Counted from the stretch's first letter, positions 33,853-42,862 are shown. The stretch is DNA of 64,000 bases from an uncultured Clostridia bacterium (GCA_910587735.1 CAJUNT010000001.1:1-64000); one strand, 5' to 3'. The notes: generated by a model from the sequence alone, not told the origin. Numbers and translations are program-made.

Positions 33853-35418
33853 TCACCCCTTTTTCATAATGTGAATATCTTGAGGCTGAAACATCAATCC
33901 AACTTCGTTACCAACTTCATATTTATCTGTTGTATCAATCATATATTCATGTCCTTCTGTAGCGAATGTAACGGTATATGTTCCAGAAACAATGTTTTCA
34001 GGGTCAAAATCATAATGAATACTGGTAATTTCTACGGCAGTATCATCTTCTAAACTCCATGCAGAAGCATTTGCCCATGTTTTTAAATCAGTTTCTAAAG
34101 CAATACTTTCTTTTAATTCGTCTACTGTTTTAAAAAAATTTACAGCAAATATTTCTTCTTGATATTCTTTGTTTACAACTCTATTTTCATCTTTTACAAT
34201 CATATTTATCGTTACACTTGTACCTGCAGCAGTAGAAAATGTAACAGGATATGTTCCATTTTCTGGTTTAATATCATATGTGATTTTTTGTATAGAGATT
34301 AATTCTTCTGTATCTGGATTCCATGCCTGTGCATCTGCACGTGCTACAATAGTAGCTTCTGTCAATTCTTCAATATCACTAACATCTAAATAAAAATCAT
34401 TGGCACTCATTTTTTCATTTGCTTCTATATTTACAACAGGTTTTTCATCAGATACCTTCATTTGCACAGTGATGCTTGTACCCACTTTTGTTTCAACAAT
34501 GGTTTCATAATGTACCCCTTTGAATAATACAGAACGAACAATACCTTTTAATTTACCATCTTTTCTTGGTACAATGTCTAAATCTTCTGGACGAATGACA
34601 ACATCTATTTTTTCATTTTTGTCAAAACCATAATCCACACAATCAAATATTTTGTCTTCAAACATGACTCTATAATCGTCTATCATAATGCCATCTATAA
34701 TATTGCTTTCTCCTATAAATTTTGCTACAAATTCATTTACAGGTTCATTATAAATATCAGTAGGAGAACCAATTTGCTGTATTTCGCCATCTTTCATAAC
34801 AACAATTTTATCTGACATAGTGAGTGCTTCTTCTTGGTCATGTGTAACATATATAAATGTGATACCAACTTCCTGCTGTATTTTTTTTAATTCGTGTTGC
34901 ATTTCTTTTCTCAATTTTAAATCCAATGCTCCAAGAGGTTCATCAAGAAGAAGTACCATAGGCTCGTTTACTAATGCTCTTGCTATAGCAATTCTTTGCT
35001 GTTGTCCTCCGCTGAGTTCTGTTACATTTCTTTTGGCGTATTCCTCTAAATTGACAAGTTTGAGCATCCTTTGTACTTTTTGTTCAATAATATCTTTAGG
35101 TTCTTTTTTTATTTTTAATCCAAAAGCAATATTATCATATACATTCATATGAGGAAAAAGAGCATATTTTTGAAATACAGTATTGATTTCTCTTTTATAA
35201 GGAGGAACATGACTGATTTCTTCATTATCAAATATTACTCTGCCTTCTGTTTGATTTAAAAAACCGCCCAATATACGCAGTAATGTAGTTTTGCCACAGC
35301 CACTAGGACCAAGCAGTGTAACAAATTCATTTTCATAGATATCTAAATTGATTCCTTTGAGCACTAACTGTCCATCAAAGTCTTTTACAATGTTTTTAAA
35401 TTGTATTAATTTTCGCAT
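33853..35418 (-). CDS. potA: Polyamine transporter ATPase PotA with enlarged TOBE domain
   Basis: An ABC ATPase that powers polyamine uptake. Residues 1-235 are a complete nucleotide-binding domain: Walker A GPSGCGKTT (37-45), signature LSGGQQQ (135-141), Walker B LLLDEP (156-161), switch His in THDQEEA. The protein is 521 residues against about 350-380 for most PotA. The extra 150-180 residues (about 305-490) lie inside the TOBE domain and consist of two related beta-rich units before the normal end (YEVGNEVGLMFQPQDIHIM). The units share a GTY-VTF / GTS-T motif and an A-AW motif. No frameshift is visible. Confidence 0.95.
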   Translation of the reverse strand: MRKLIQFKNIVKDFDGQLVLKGINLDIYENEFVTLLGPSGCGKTTLLRILGGFLNQTEGRVIFDNEEISHVPPYKREINTVFQKYALFPHMNVYDNIAFGLKIKKEPKDIIEQKVQRMLKLVNLEEYAKRNVTELSGGQQQRIAIARALVNEPMVLLLDEPLGALDLKLRKEMQHELKKIQQEVGITFIYVTHDQEEALTMSDKIVVMKDGEIQQIGSPTDIYNEPVNEFVAKFIGESNIIDGIMIDDYRVMFEDKIFDCVDYGFDKNEKIDVVIRPEDLDIVPRKDGKLKGIVRSVLFKGVHYETIVETKVGTSITVQMKVSDEKPVVNIEANEKMSANDFYLDVSDIEELTEATIVARADAQAWNPDTEELISIQKITYDIKPENGTYPVTFSTAAGTSVTINMIVKDENRVVNKEYQEEIFAVNFFKTVDELKESIALETDLKTWANASAWSLEDDTAVEITSIHYDFDPENIVSGTYTVTFATEGHEYMIDTTDKYEVGNEVGLMFQPQDIHIMKKG

Positions 35419-35427
35419 AGTAGCCTC

Positions 35428-35961
35428 CTAAAACAATGGTGGTGTAGAAATCCAAAGTACTTTTGCAAGTGTCTTTTTTTCGTTTTTAATGTGGTGAAAA
35501 TTTCTACCATTTAAATAAAATGTTTCTCCTTTGTGTACTATAAATGATTTTTCACCGCAAATTAGTGAAATACAGCCCTCTATTACATAGCCAAATTCTT
35601 CTCCATTATGGGGAGCAACTTCAAAAGATGCTCCATATTGTGGTAATTCTACTAATATAGGTTCCATAGCATTTTTTTGTGTATTTGGAACAATCCAGTT
35701 TACAATATAATGTTCTCTTTCGTCTACAAAAAAATCTTTTTTTTGAAATACAAATTTTTCTTCTGTGTCTTCTTTAAAGAAGTCAGACATACTGCTTCCA
35801 AGTGCTTCTACAATATCAGCTAATGTTGTAATAGAAGGTGATGTTAAATTGCGTTCTAATTGAGATAAAAAACCTTTTGTCAATTCACTTCTGGAAGCTA
35901 ATTCTTCTAATGTTAATCCATTTTGAATACGAAGCTGTTTGATTTTATGACCAATATCCAT
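35428..35961 (-). CDS. XRE-cupin transcriptional regulator of the pot operon
   Basis: 177 residues: an N-terminal XRE helix-turn-helix (IKQLRIQNGLTLEELASRSELTKGFLSQLERN in two parts) and a C-terminal cupin (APHNGEEFGYVIEGCISLICGE, then GETFYLNGRNFHHIKN). This is the PuuR-like architecture common in polyamine regulators. It is 9 bp upstream of potA in the same operon, so it very likely senses polyamines and represses its own operon. Two direct repeats at 36011-36041 upstream are candidate operators. Confidence 0.92.
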   Translation of the reverse strand: MDIGHKIKQLRIQNGLTLEELASRSELTKGFLSQLERNLTSPSITTLADIVEALGSSMSDFFKEDTEEKFVFQKKDFFVDEREHYIVNWIVPNTQKNAMEPILVELPQYGASFEVAPHNGEEFGYVIEGCISLICGEKSFIVHKGETFYLNGRNFHHIKNEKKTLAKVLWISTPPLF

Positions 35962-36010
35962 AACGCTCTCCTTAGTGTATTGTTTTGCTGTTTTTATATT
36001 TTTTTAGAAA

Positions 36011-36041
36011 TACTAAACAAATGTATTATTTTTACTAAACA
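36011..36041. promoter_or_regulatory. Putative operator of the pot operon
   Basis: TACTAAACA occurs at 36011-36019 and 36033-36041, 22 bp (two helical turns) apart. It lies 50-80 bp upstream of the regulator gene, close to leftward TATAAT-like sequence at about 36046. The remaining 36042-36485 sequence is AT-rich and must also contain the aminotransferase promoter. Confidence 0.45.
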
Positions 36042-36485
36042 GATATTATTATACTATATTGTTTTTGAAATGCAATAGAAAATAAACAAAAAATTTAAAA
36101 TTAGTAAACTTTTTTTAAAATATAGATGAAAGTCTTTTTGCTGTAAATTTTATATGATTATAGAAATGATAAAATAAAATATGATATATATCAGTGCTAT
36201 CATGCTATAAAATAGCTAAAACAAAATAAAAAATACAGAACAAATATCATATTATTGTTTAAGTCATACAATAATATTTTTGTTTGTAAAAAAATACATT
36301 ATAAAAATTGACTATAAATTCACAAAAATAATTTGACTTTCTGTACTTTTTGTGGTTAAATGAATATATAGAGTTAATGCCCCTATATCAAGAACGATTT
36401 AGACAAGTGTAAATAAAATATAATTGTAAAAGTCGTATCTTGTATAACATAAATAATGAGTGAAAAATAAAGGAGGAATTTAAAA

Positions 36486-37670
36486 ATGATACAATTTTCA
36501 AAAAGAGTGGAACAGTTAAAAGGTTCTGAAATCAGAGAATTGCTGAAATTGACACAACAACCAGATATTATTTCTTTCGCAGGTGGTTTGCCAGCAAAAG
36601 AATTGTTCCCTGTAGAAGGCATGAAAGCAGCAGCTATGGCTGTTATGGAAGAAAGCGGACAGGAAGCAATGCAATATTCTACAACAGATGGTATTGACTC
36701 TTTGAGACAAAAAATTGTTGATAGAATGAAAGCAAAAAATAATATTGATGCTAAAATTGAAAACATTTTAATTACAAATGGTTCTCAGCAAGGTCTTGAC
36801 TTTTCTGGTCGTGTTTTCTTAAACGAGGGCGATGTTGTATTAATGGAAAGCCCATCTTATTTAGGCGCAATTAATGCATTTAAAATCAACTGCCCTAAAT
36901 TTATTGAAGTTCCAACAGATAATAATGGTATGATTATGGAAGAATTAGAAAAAATCATACAGACAACAGAAAATGTAAAAATGATTTATGTTATTCCTGA
37001 CTTCCAAAATCCAACAGGTAGAACTTGGCCTTTGGAAAGAAGAAAAAAATTCATGGAAATCATAAACAAATATGAAATCCCTACAATAGAAGATAATCCA
37101 TATGGCGAATTGAGATTTGAAAATGAAAATATGCCATCTTTGAAATCTCTTGATACAAAAGGACTTGTTGTTTTCTTGGGAACATTCTCAAAAATATTAG
37201 CTCCTGGCTATCGTCTTGGTTGGGTTTGTGCAGACACTAAAATTTTAGAAAAATATAACTTTGTAAAACAAGGTGCTGACTTACAGCCTTCTACAGTTTC
37301 TCAGTTAGAAATTGATAAATTTATGGATATGTACAACTTAGATGAACACGTGGCAAAAATTAAAGAAGTATATAAACACAGACGTGACGTTATGCTTGAT
37401 GCTATGAAACGTGAATTCCCAGAAGGTGTAGAATATACACATCCAGACGGTGGATTATTTACATGGGTTGTATTGCCTGAATACATGAACGCAAGAGAAA
37501 TTGCTGTAAAATGTATTGAAGAAAAAGTTGCTTATGTTCCAGGTGGTTCATTCTTCCCTAATGGCGGACATGAAAATACATTTAGAATGAACTATTCTTG
37601 TATGCCAGATGATAAAATTGAACAAGGTATTGCAAGTCTTGGTAAAGTTTTAAAATCCTTTATGAAATAA
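36486..37670 (+). CDS. PLP-dependent aminotransferase (class I/II, 2-aminoadipate/KAT-like)
   Basis: 394 residues of fold-type I. Motifs are IISFAGGLPAKELFPV, ILITNGSQQGLDF, PDFQNPTGRTW, DNPYGELRF, and the PLP lysine in GTFSKILAPGYRLGW (near residue 236). The N-terminal half resembles multi-substrate aminotransferases of the LysN/kynurenine type that lack a MocR DNA-binding domain. Substrates may be aromatic, branched or 2-aminoadipate type. Its codons use noticeably more C-ending forms than the neighbours, suggesting high expression. AAGGAGG precedes the ATG. Divergent from the pot operon. Confidence 0.92.
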   Translation: MIQFSKRVEQLKGSEIRELLKLTQQPDIISFAGGLPAKELFPVEGMKAAAMAVMEESGQEAMQYSTTDGIDSLRQKIVDRMKAKNNIDAKIENILITNGSQQGLDFSGRVFLNEGDVVLMESPSYLGAINAFKINCPKFIEVPTDNNGMIMEELEKIIQTTENVKMIYVIPDFQNPTGRTWPLERRKKFMEIINKYEIPTIEDNPYGELRFENENMPSLKSLDTKGLVVFLGTFSKILAPGYRLGWVCADTKILEKYNFVKQGADLQPSTVSQLEIDKFMDMYNLDEHVAKIKEVYKHRRDVMLDAMKREFPEGVEYTHPDGGLFTWVVLPEYMNAREIAVKCIEEKVAYVPGGSFFPNGGHENTFRMNYSCMPDDKIEQGIASLGKVLKSFMK

Positions 37671-37685
37671 GAAATACATAAAAAT

Positions 37686-37712
37686 AAAAACTCCTCATTA
37701 TGAGGAGTTTTT
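37686..37712 (+). terminator. Terminator of the aminotransferase gene
   Basis: AAAAACTCCTCA pairs with TGAGGAGTTTTT around a 3-nt loop, followed by T. Confidence 0.88.
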
Positions 37713-37742
37713 TATGTGAAAGCAATTATAATCAAAGTAATT

Positions 37743-37789
37743 AAAAAAACTACTGTTAAAATTTGAATTTTATTTAACAGTAGTTTTTT
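37743..37789 (-). terminator. Terminator of the DUF4272 gene
   Basis: On the minus strand AACTACTGTTAAA pairs with TTTAACAGTAGTT, followed by a T run, 2 bp from the stop codon. Confidence 0.82.
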
Positions 37790-37791
37790 AT

Positions 37792-39180
37792 TTAAGTTGT
37801 TGTTGTGACAGTATCCCAATCAGAAATACCATCTACTGTAAGCAGCCAGTTTAAAGCGTAATGTCTTTCATAAATCACACCAAAATCTAATGATTCTATT
37901 GTTTTGTTATTAATACGAGCATCTACACAAGCCCAATTATAACGCAGTGTTAAATCTTGTAATGATAATATTTCTTCTTTAGAACGTAATTTTGCAGCTT
38001 TTGACAGGCTATCAAAATCATGATTCCATATAATATTGCCTAATTCCACAGCTTCACAAATTTGATTTGGCTCTTTTAAATCCAACAGTGAAAGCGCCCA
38101 GAGAAATACTGCACAACATTCATATCTCCATGCATAACTATTAAATAATTTAGGTTCTTTTACAGGAGGGTGGTCAATATATTCTTTTTCTTTTGGTGAA
38201 AAATATTCAGAAACATGATATTTTTCATTTAAAAGGTCAATTTGTTCTTTCATTTTTTGTTCAGGATTATCATATTTTCCACTAACATAAATTTCTGCTT
38301 GTACAGCAGTGGCATATGTGGCAATTAGACGTTGCAATATTATTTCCTTGCTTTGTAATGTAGTTTCTGCATCAAATACAGCAGCACGAAGTTCCTCTAA
38401 ATAAGGGATTTTTTTGCTTTTTAATATTTCAATAGAGTTTTGTTTTCTTTGTATATCTGCCTCAGTAGGCTTAATTTCTTTATCCAAAAAATCTGCCGAA
38501 GCAATAGGGTGAAATGTATCAAAAGCAGATTGCCCTTCTGTATTAATAAGCAGTCTGCCATCATAATGAAATACTTCCATAGTTGGCACAAGTACAAATG
38601 CTGTAAGTGCTTTTGCTGTAATATAAACATTTTTGATAATAGAATTTGTTCTTTTTTCATCAGAATTTAGTATAAACTGTATTGATATAATGCAATTAAA
38701 TAATTTCATTTGTTGTAATATATTTTCTTTTAATACTTGATTTTTAACAGGTGCTTTACTAAAAAAATTTGCCATACCATATGCTTGTACCATAGTTTCC
38801 TGCTTATTTGTAATAATACGAATTTTTAAAAATGTATCATCATTTAATGTTAAAACAAATTCTGAATCATTTACAAAATCTAATTTTTTGCATTCTTCTG
38901 AAAAGGCTTTTTCAAAAACAGAAGGTATAATGGAAGTATTTTTTCTGCAAGAATAAAGACGAATTGCTGCATCATGCTGTTGTTCTTTTTCTTTTGACTG
39001 TTTTTGTTCTTTTTGTTGTTTAGAATCATTTATAGTTTCTGCTGTACTATTTTCTGTATTTTCTGTTTGAGGCATTTTTATTTCTATGTCCAAAATATCA
39101 CTTTCAACAATAGAGGTATTTCCTTCTTCTGTTTGTTTTTCAGGTTCTTTTTTCTTTTTTATCCAATCAAAAATTTTCAT
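37792..39180 (-). CDS. DUF4272-containing protein
   Basis: 462 residues. A charged, Gln/Glu/Lys-rich N-terminal segment (residues about 10-70) looks disordered and the middle (70-235) is unrecognised. The C-terminal 230 residues fit DUF4272: KKIPYLEELRAAVFDAE, ATYATAVQAEIYVSG, RYECCAVFLWALSLLD and LRYNWACVDARINN. The function of the family is unknown. It has no signal peptide or membrane helix, so it is cytoplasmic. It is 12 bp downstream of the nicotinamidase-like gene, so probably co-transcribed. Confidence 0.78.
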   Translation of the reverse strand: MKIFDWIKKKKEPEKQTEEGNTSIVESDILDIEIKMPQTENTENSTAETINDSKQQKEQKQSKEKEQQHDAAIRLYSCRKNTSIIPSVFEKAFSEECKKLDFVNDSEFVLTLNDDTFLKIRIITNKQETMVQAYGMANFFSKAPVKNQVLKENILQQMKLFNCIISIQFILNSDEKRTNSIIKNVYITAKALTAFVLVPTMEVFHYDGRLLINTEGQSAFDTFHPIASADFLDKEIKPTEADIQRKQNSIEILKSKKIPYLEELRAAVFDAETTLQSKEIILQRLIATYATAVQAEIYVSGKYDNPEQKMKEQIDLLNEKYHVSEYFSPKEKEYIDHPPVKEPKLFNSYAWRYECCAVFLWALSLLDLKEPNQICEAVELGNIIWNHDFDSLSKAAKLRSKEEILSLQDLTLRYNWACVDARINNKTIESLDFGVIYERHYALNWLLTVDGISDWDTVTTTT

Positions 39181-39192
39181 TTTGTTTTCTCC

Positions 39193-39717
39193 TTAATCTG
39201 CATTTAAAATATCAATTTGACACATTTTCATAGCATTCAGTGCTTGTGTATGACTTTCTGGCGTAACACCAGCACAACATTTTGCGTCAACAATAATTGG
39301 TATTTCCCAAAGCAATGCTTTTATATTTAATGCATTGCTAATAACACAAATATCTGTGCAAAGTCCTACTAATGTGACACGTTCATATTGTTTTTCATAA
39401 AGCATTTGTGCCAATACTGTTGAGCCGAATGTTGGTTTATCAATTACAACAGGATTTTTATGAATACCTGCATTCCAAACATCTTTTTGTATTTCCCAGC
39501 CAAATGTATTTTTAACACAATGTATTATAGGAAGTTTTTTTCCTTCTAATGTATCCATATAATTTTCGCTGTGGGTATCTCTTGTATAATATAAATCACC
39601 AGAAAAACAATTTATTTTTGAAATCACATTTGATACAATTTGCTGTGCTTGTGTAGTGCCTAAACTACCATCTATAAAATCATTCTGCATATCAATAATA
39701 ACAAGTGCCTCTTTCAT
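39193..39717 (-). CDS. pncA: Nicotinamidase/isochorismatase-like hydrolase
   Basis: 174 residues of the cysteine-hydrolase fold. The catalytic triad can be seen: Asp in VIIDMQNDFIDG, Lys in VIDKPTFGST, Cys in LVGLCTDICVISNAL. The cis-peptide and metal-site region includes YTRDTHSENY. It most likely deamidates nicotinamide in NAD salvage; other isochorismatase-like amidases share these motifs. It leads a two-gene unit with the DUF4272 gene. Confidence 0.85.
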   Translation of the reverse strand: MKEALVIIDMQNDFIDGSLGTTQAQQIVSNVISKINCFSGDLYYTRDTHSENYMDTLEGKKLPIIHCVKNTFGWEIQKDVWNAGIHKNPVVIDKPTFGSTVLAQMLYEKQYERVTLVGLCTDICVISNALNIKALLWEIPIIVDAKCCAGVTPESHTQALNAMKMCQIDILNAD

Positions 39718-39844
39718 TATCGTTCCACCTTTCTCTAAAATATAAATAAACTATTCTTATTTTATCATTAAATGTCATTTCATACAATAAAAGAGCATAT
39801 AAAAATAATACATTAAAAAATATTGTATACATTTTTAAAAAGTA

Positions 39845-39873
39845 TTGACATTTTATTATATAAGTTTTATAAT
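39845..39873 (+). promoter_or_regulatory. Consensus sigma-70 promoter of the candidate RNA
   Basis: TTGACA at 39845-39850 and TATAAT at 39868-39873 match both consensus hexamers with an ideal 17-bp spacer. Transcription should begin near 39880. No gene with a ribosome-binding site follows for about 1 kb. Confidence 0.85.
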
Positions 39874-39879
39874 ATGAAC

Positions 39880-40528
39880 ATACAAAGTAATCAATTAAAA
39901 TAAAAAATAAACAAGGAAAAGGGAAAAATATTCGGTTCTTTTGTTATAAGACGTCAATAATAAGAGAAATTCCATTTCCTAATAAAAAAGATTATGGAGA
40001 TTGTTTTTATTACTTTGTTGATTATAAATTGAATTTGTTCATTTATAGTTAATTACGAAAAGAAGGAGGAGATTCCAACAAAATAGTTAGTTTTGGTATT
40101 ACCTTTATTTTGCGGCGATGAAAGTTGGGATTGTTTTTCCAAGAGAAAAGCATATAGTGTTTGAAGGAAAATACCATAGGATAATAAAAGGATAAGGCAC
40201 TAATTATAATAGGCTGGAGTCCGATGATTGAAGCAAAATGTAAATTTCATTTTCTATTTCAAAACTGTAAAAGCAAAATAAAATATAAACATTTTAAAAA
40301 GTTATAAAAATGTGTTCCATGTGGAAAATAAATAGCGTATACAGTGAATGAAGTATACAACTGAATAAAGAAAAAATAGTGTTGTGATGATTATAAATAA
40401 AATCTCACCCCTAATCATATTGCAATATAAAAATAAAATAAAAAGTGAGGAAACAAAAGTGTTAGAACCAGTTCAGTATGAAAGATGACCTTTCTGTCGA
40501 TGTAATGGCAGAGGGGTCATCTTTTTTT
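39880..40528 (+). ncRNA. Candidate large structured non-coding RNA (about 650 nt)
   Basis: A perfect promoter upstream and a strong terminator downstream enclose sequence without a credible gene. Possible helices include an outer closing stem (GGTTCT 39934-39939 with AGAACC 40464-40469, and TTTGTT 39940-39945 with AACAAA 40452-40457) and a 10-bp long-range helix (40104-40113 with 40273-40282). Others are GATTCCAAC (40071-40079) with GTTGGGATT using two wobble pairs, and hairpins at about 40023-40047, 40287-40313 and 40337-40358. The wobble pairs favour the plus strand. It could belong to a known large class (ROOL, GOLLD, OLE) or be new; I could not identify it by sequence. Confidence 0.6.
40481..40528 (+). 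terminator. Terminator of the candidate RNA
   Basis: AAAGATGACC pairs with GGTCATCTTT, extended inside by TCTGTC with GGCAGA, followed by seven T. Confidence 0.9.
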
Positions 40529-40604
40529 ATTATTTTAAATTGATATATGATAAATATATAAAAAAATATAATATAAATTGATAAATTCTATATTTTTATA
40601 ACGA

Positions 40605-40637
40605 AGAATATCATACTTTTAAAATATGATATTTTTT
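40605..40637 (+). terminator. Second hairpin downstream of the candidate RNA
   Basis: AATATCATA pairs with TATGATATT, followed by a T-rich run. It may be a back-up terminator. The rest of 40534-40894 is AT-rich with no gene seen. Confidence 0.55.
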
Positions 40638-40894
40638 ATTTTATTTATTTTGCTGATTATTTTAAAAAAATAACAAATATATTTATAATAAAATACACAA
40701 AATTTGTTGTAATAAGCTGCTTTCATTTAACATTTACAAATGAATCATAGCATATTAAAATAAATAGTAAAATATTTGAATGTATTTTAATTGATGTAAT
40801 AAATTGGAAAAATAATATAAGAAATGAATATTCTATGATTTTGTAAAACAAGATTATATTAATACAGTAAAATAACAAGAAGAGGGAGGAAATT

Positions 40895-42766
40895 ATGGAA
40901 GAAAATTTGGAAAGAATTGCTTTTTCAGAAGAAGTAAAAGAAATATTAGTAAATTGTTCAAGTGTATGTATTCCGAAGTCAAGAGCAGAAATTTATGATA
41001 TGGTATTTGGAGAGGAAAAAGTAGACTCTTTTGATATAACATATACAGTTCTTGGAAAAGAACAAAAAGAAGCAGATGTAGTACGCTGTCGAAATGGTGC
41101 AGTTGTAAACTATACAGAGGATTATATGCGTCGTCGTGACCCAGATTGTATGGTGATTTCTGATAAAAAACCCACAGATAAACAACGATTTGAGGACATT
41201 TATGGTTATGATTTTTCTAGTTTAAGAACAGAAACATTATTATGGTTAAAAGAAAGAGAATTGATTGTTGTACCATTTCGTGCTGGTGGTAAAAGATATG
41301 GCTATCCTGCCATATTGATATGTCCTAAAAATGCAGCTTTTTTTGCATATGCTTTAGCTAATTTACAGGCATTTGTAAATATAGAAGAAGAAGTGATTCC
41401 TTTTGTGCCTCGTGCAATTATTTATGTAGCGCCTCCTTTTAGACATACTCATTTTGAAGGAAAACAAGTTTGTGTGCATAATCGTTTGAATCATTGTCAT
41501 GAAATTTTTTCTTATAATTTATATCCTGGTCCTTCTGCAAAAAAAGGTGTTTATAGTGTATTGCTTGATATTGGTGAACAAGAAAATTGGGTGACTGCAC
41601 ACGCTTCAGCAGCAAGAATTATTACACCTTATGAAAATGAAATTGTAATTATGCATGAAGGAGCATCTGGCGGTGGAAAAAGTGAAATGCTTGAAGTAGA
41701 GCATAGAGTGGCAGATGGACGTATATTATTAGGTACTCATGTGATAACAGGTGGAAAGAATTATTTACATTTAGGCGATACTTGTGATATAGAGCCAATT
41801 TCTGACGATATGGCTATGTGTCATCCTGCAATACAGGGTCCAGATGGTAAATTAGGTATTGTTGACGGAGAAAATGGTTGGTTTTTAAGAGTAGATGGCA
41901 TTACAGAATATGGCAGTAGTCCAGCTTATGAAAAAATATCTATTCATCCTCAAGAGCCTTTAATTTTCTTTAATATACAGGGAGTTGCAGGTGCAACTTG
42001 TTTGCCTTGGGAGCATACATTAGATTCAGATGGTAAACCTTGTCCTAATCCTCGTGTAGTAATACCAAGATATATGGTAAATAAAATTGTGAAAGAACCT
42101 GTTGGAGTAGATATTCGTAGTTTTGGTGTGCGTATGCCACCTGCAACAGCAGAACATCCAAGTTATGGAATTATGGGATTAATGCAAATTATACCTCCTT
42201 CATTAGCATGGTTATGGAGACTTGTTGCACCAAGAGGACATAATAATCCAAGTATTATTGCTTCTGAAGGTATGCAAAGTGAAGGAGTTGGCTCTTATTG
42301 GCCTTTTGCAACAGGATTAAGAGTACGTCAGGCAAATTTGTTATTGCAACAGATTATTTCTTGTCCTAATACAAAATATATATTAATACCAAATCAACAT
42401 ATTGGTGTGTATGAAGTCGGTTTCGCAGCAGAGTGGTTGGCAAGAGAGTATTTAGCAAGACGTGGTGGAATAAATATTATAAAACGCCAAAATTTAGAAC
42501 CAGCAAGATGTTCTCTTTTAGGTTACTCATTAAGGGAAATGAAAATTGAAAGACAAAATATTAGAAGTGTATTTTTAAAATGTGAAATGCAGGAAATGCT
42601 TGGTATAGAAGGCTATGATAAAGGTGCAAAAATATTAAATGACTTTTTTGAAAAAGAATTGAAAAAATTTGATGTACCAGAATTAGACCCTCTAGGTAAG
42701 GAAATTATAGAATGTTTTAAAAGAGGTGGCACAGTAGAGGATTACTGTAATTTGACACCAATGTAA
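40895..42766 (+). CDS. DUF4914 family PEPCK-like P-loop protein
   Basis: 623 residues. Family DUF4914, recognised from the overall sequence and the P-loop EGASGGGKSEML (about residue 255-266), which resembles the kinase-type loop of phosphoenolpyruvate carboxykinases and HPr kinase. Conserved stretches include IIYVAPPFRHTHFEGKQVC, GVRMPPATAEHPSYGIMGLM and PNQHIGVYEVGFAAEWLARE. An ATP-dependent kinase or carboxykinase-like reaction is likely, but no substrate is known to me. GAGGGAGG precedes the ATG. It stands between the candidate RNA and the T-box operon. Confidence 0.8.
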   Translation: MEENLERIAFSEEVKEILVNCSSVCIPKSRAEIYDMVFGEEKVDSFDITYTVLGKEQKEADVVRCRNGAVVNYTEDYMRRRDPDCMVISDKKPTDKQRFEDIYGYDFSSLRTETLLWLKERELIVVPFRAGGKRYGYPAILICPKNAAFFAYALANLQAFVNIEEEVIPFVPRAIIYVAPPFRHTHFEGKQVCVHNRLNHCHEIFSYNLYPGPSAKKGVYSVLLDIGEQENWVTAHASAARIITPYENEIVIMHEGASGGGKSEMLEVEHRVADGRILLGTHVITGGKNYLHLGDTCDIEPISDDMAMCHPAIQGPDGKLGIVDGENGWFLRVDGITEYGSSPAYEKISIHPQEPLIFFNIQGVAGATCLPWEHTLDSDGKPCPNPRVVIPRYMVNKIVKEPVGVDIRSFGVRMPPATAEHPSYGIMGLMQIIPPSLAWLWRLVAPRGHNNPSIIASEGMQSEGVGSYWPFATGLRVRQANLLLQQIISCPNTKYILIPNQHIGVYEVGFAAEWLAREYLARRGGINIIKRQNLEPARCSLLGYSLREMKIERQNIRSVFLKCEMQEMLGIEGYDKGAKILNDFFEKELKKFDVPELDPLGKEIIECFKRGGTVEDYCNLTPM

Positions 42767-42834
42767 TGACAAAAAATAAAAAAGTATGATTTAATCTTGT
42801 CATACAACATAAAAAATAAAAATAAAATTTATTG

Positions 42835-42862
42835 TTGACATTTTTATAAAAATGAGTATAAT
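42835..42862 (+). promoter_or_regulatory. Promoter of the ilv T-box leader
   Basis: TTGACA (42835-42840) and TATAAT (42857-42862), 16-bp spacer, about 40 bp before the first T-box helix. Confidence 0.85.

Noticed and set aside
40118..40195. 25-codon frame (MKVGIVFPREKH...) inside the candidate RNA
   Set aside because: The peptide looks protein-like, but there is no ribosome-binding site before the ATG, and the sequence takes part in proposed helices. It is kept only as a caution against the non-coding reading.
39700..40530. RNase P RNA, tmRNA, cobalamin, c-di-GMP or fluoride riboswitch at the candidate RNA
   Set aside because: Fragments such as GGCGATGAAA and AGGCTGGAGTCC recall known motifs, but the other conserved blocks of each class are missing.
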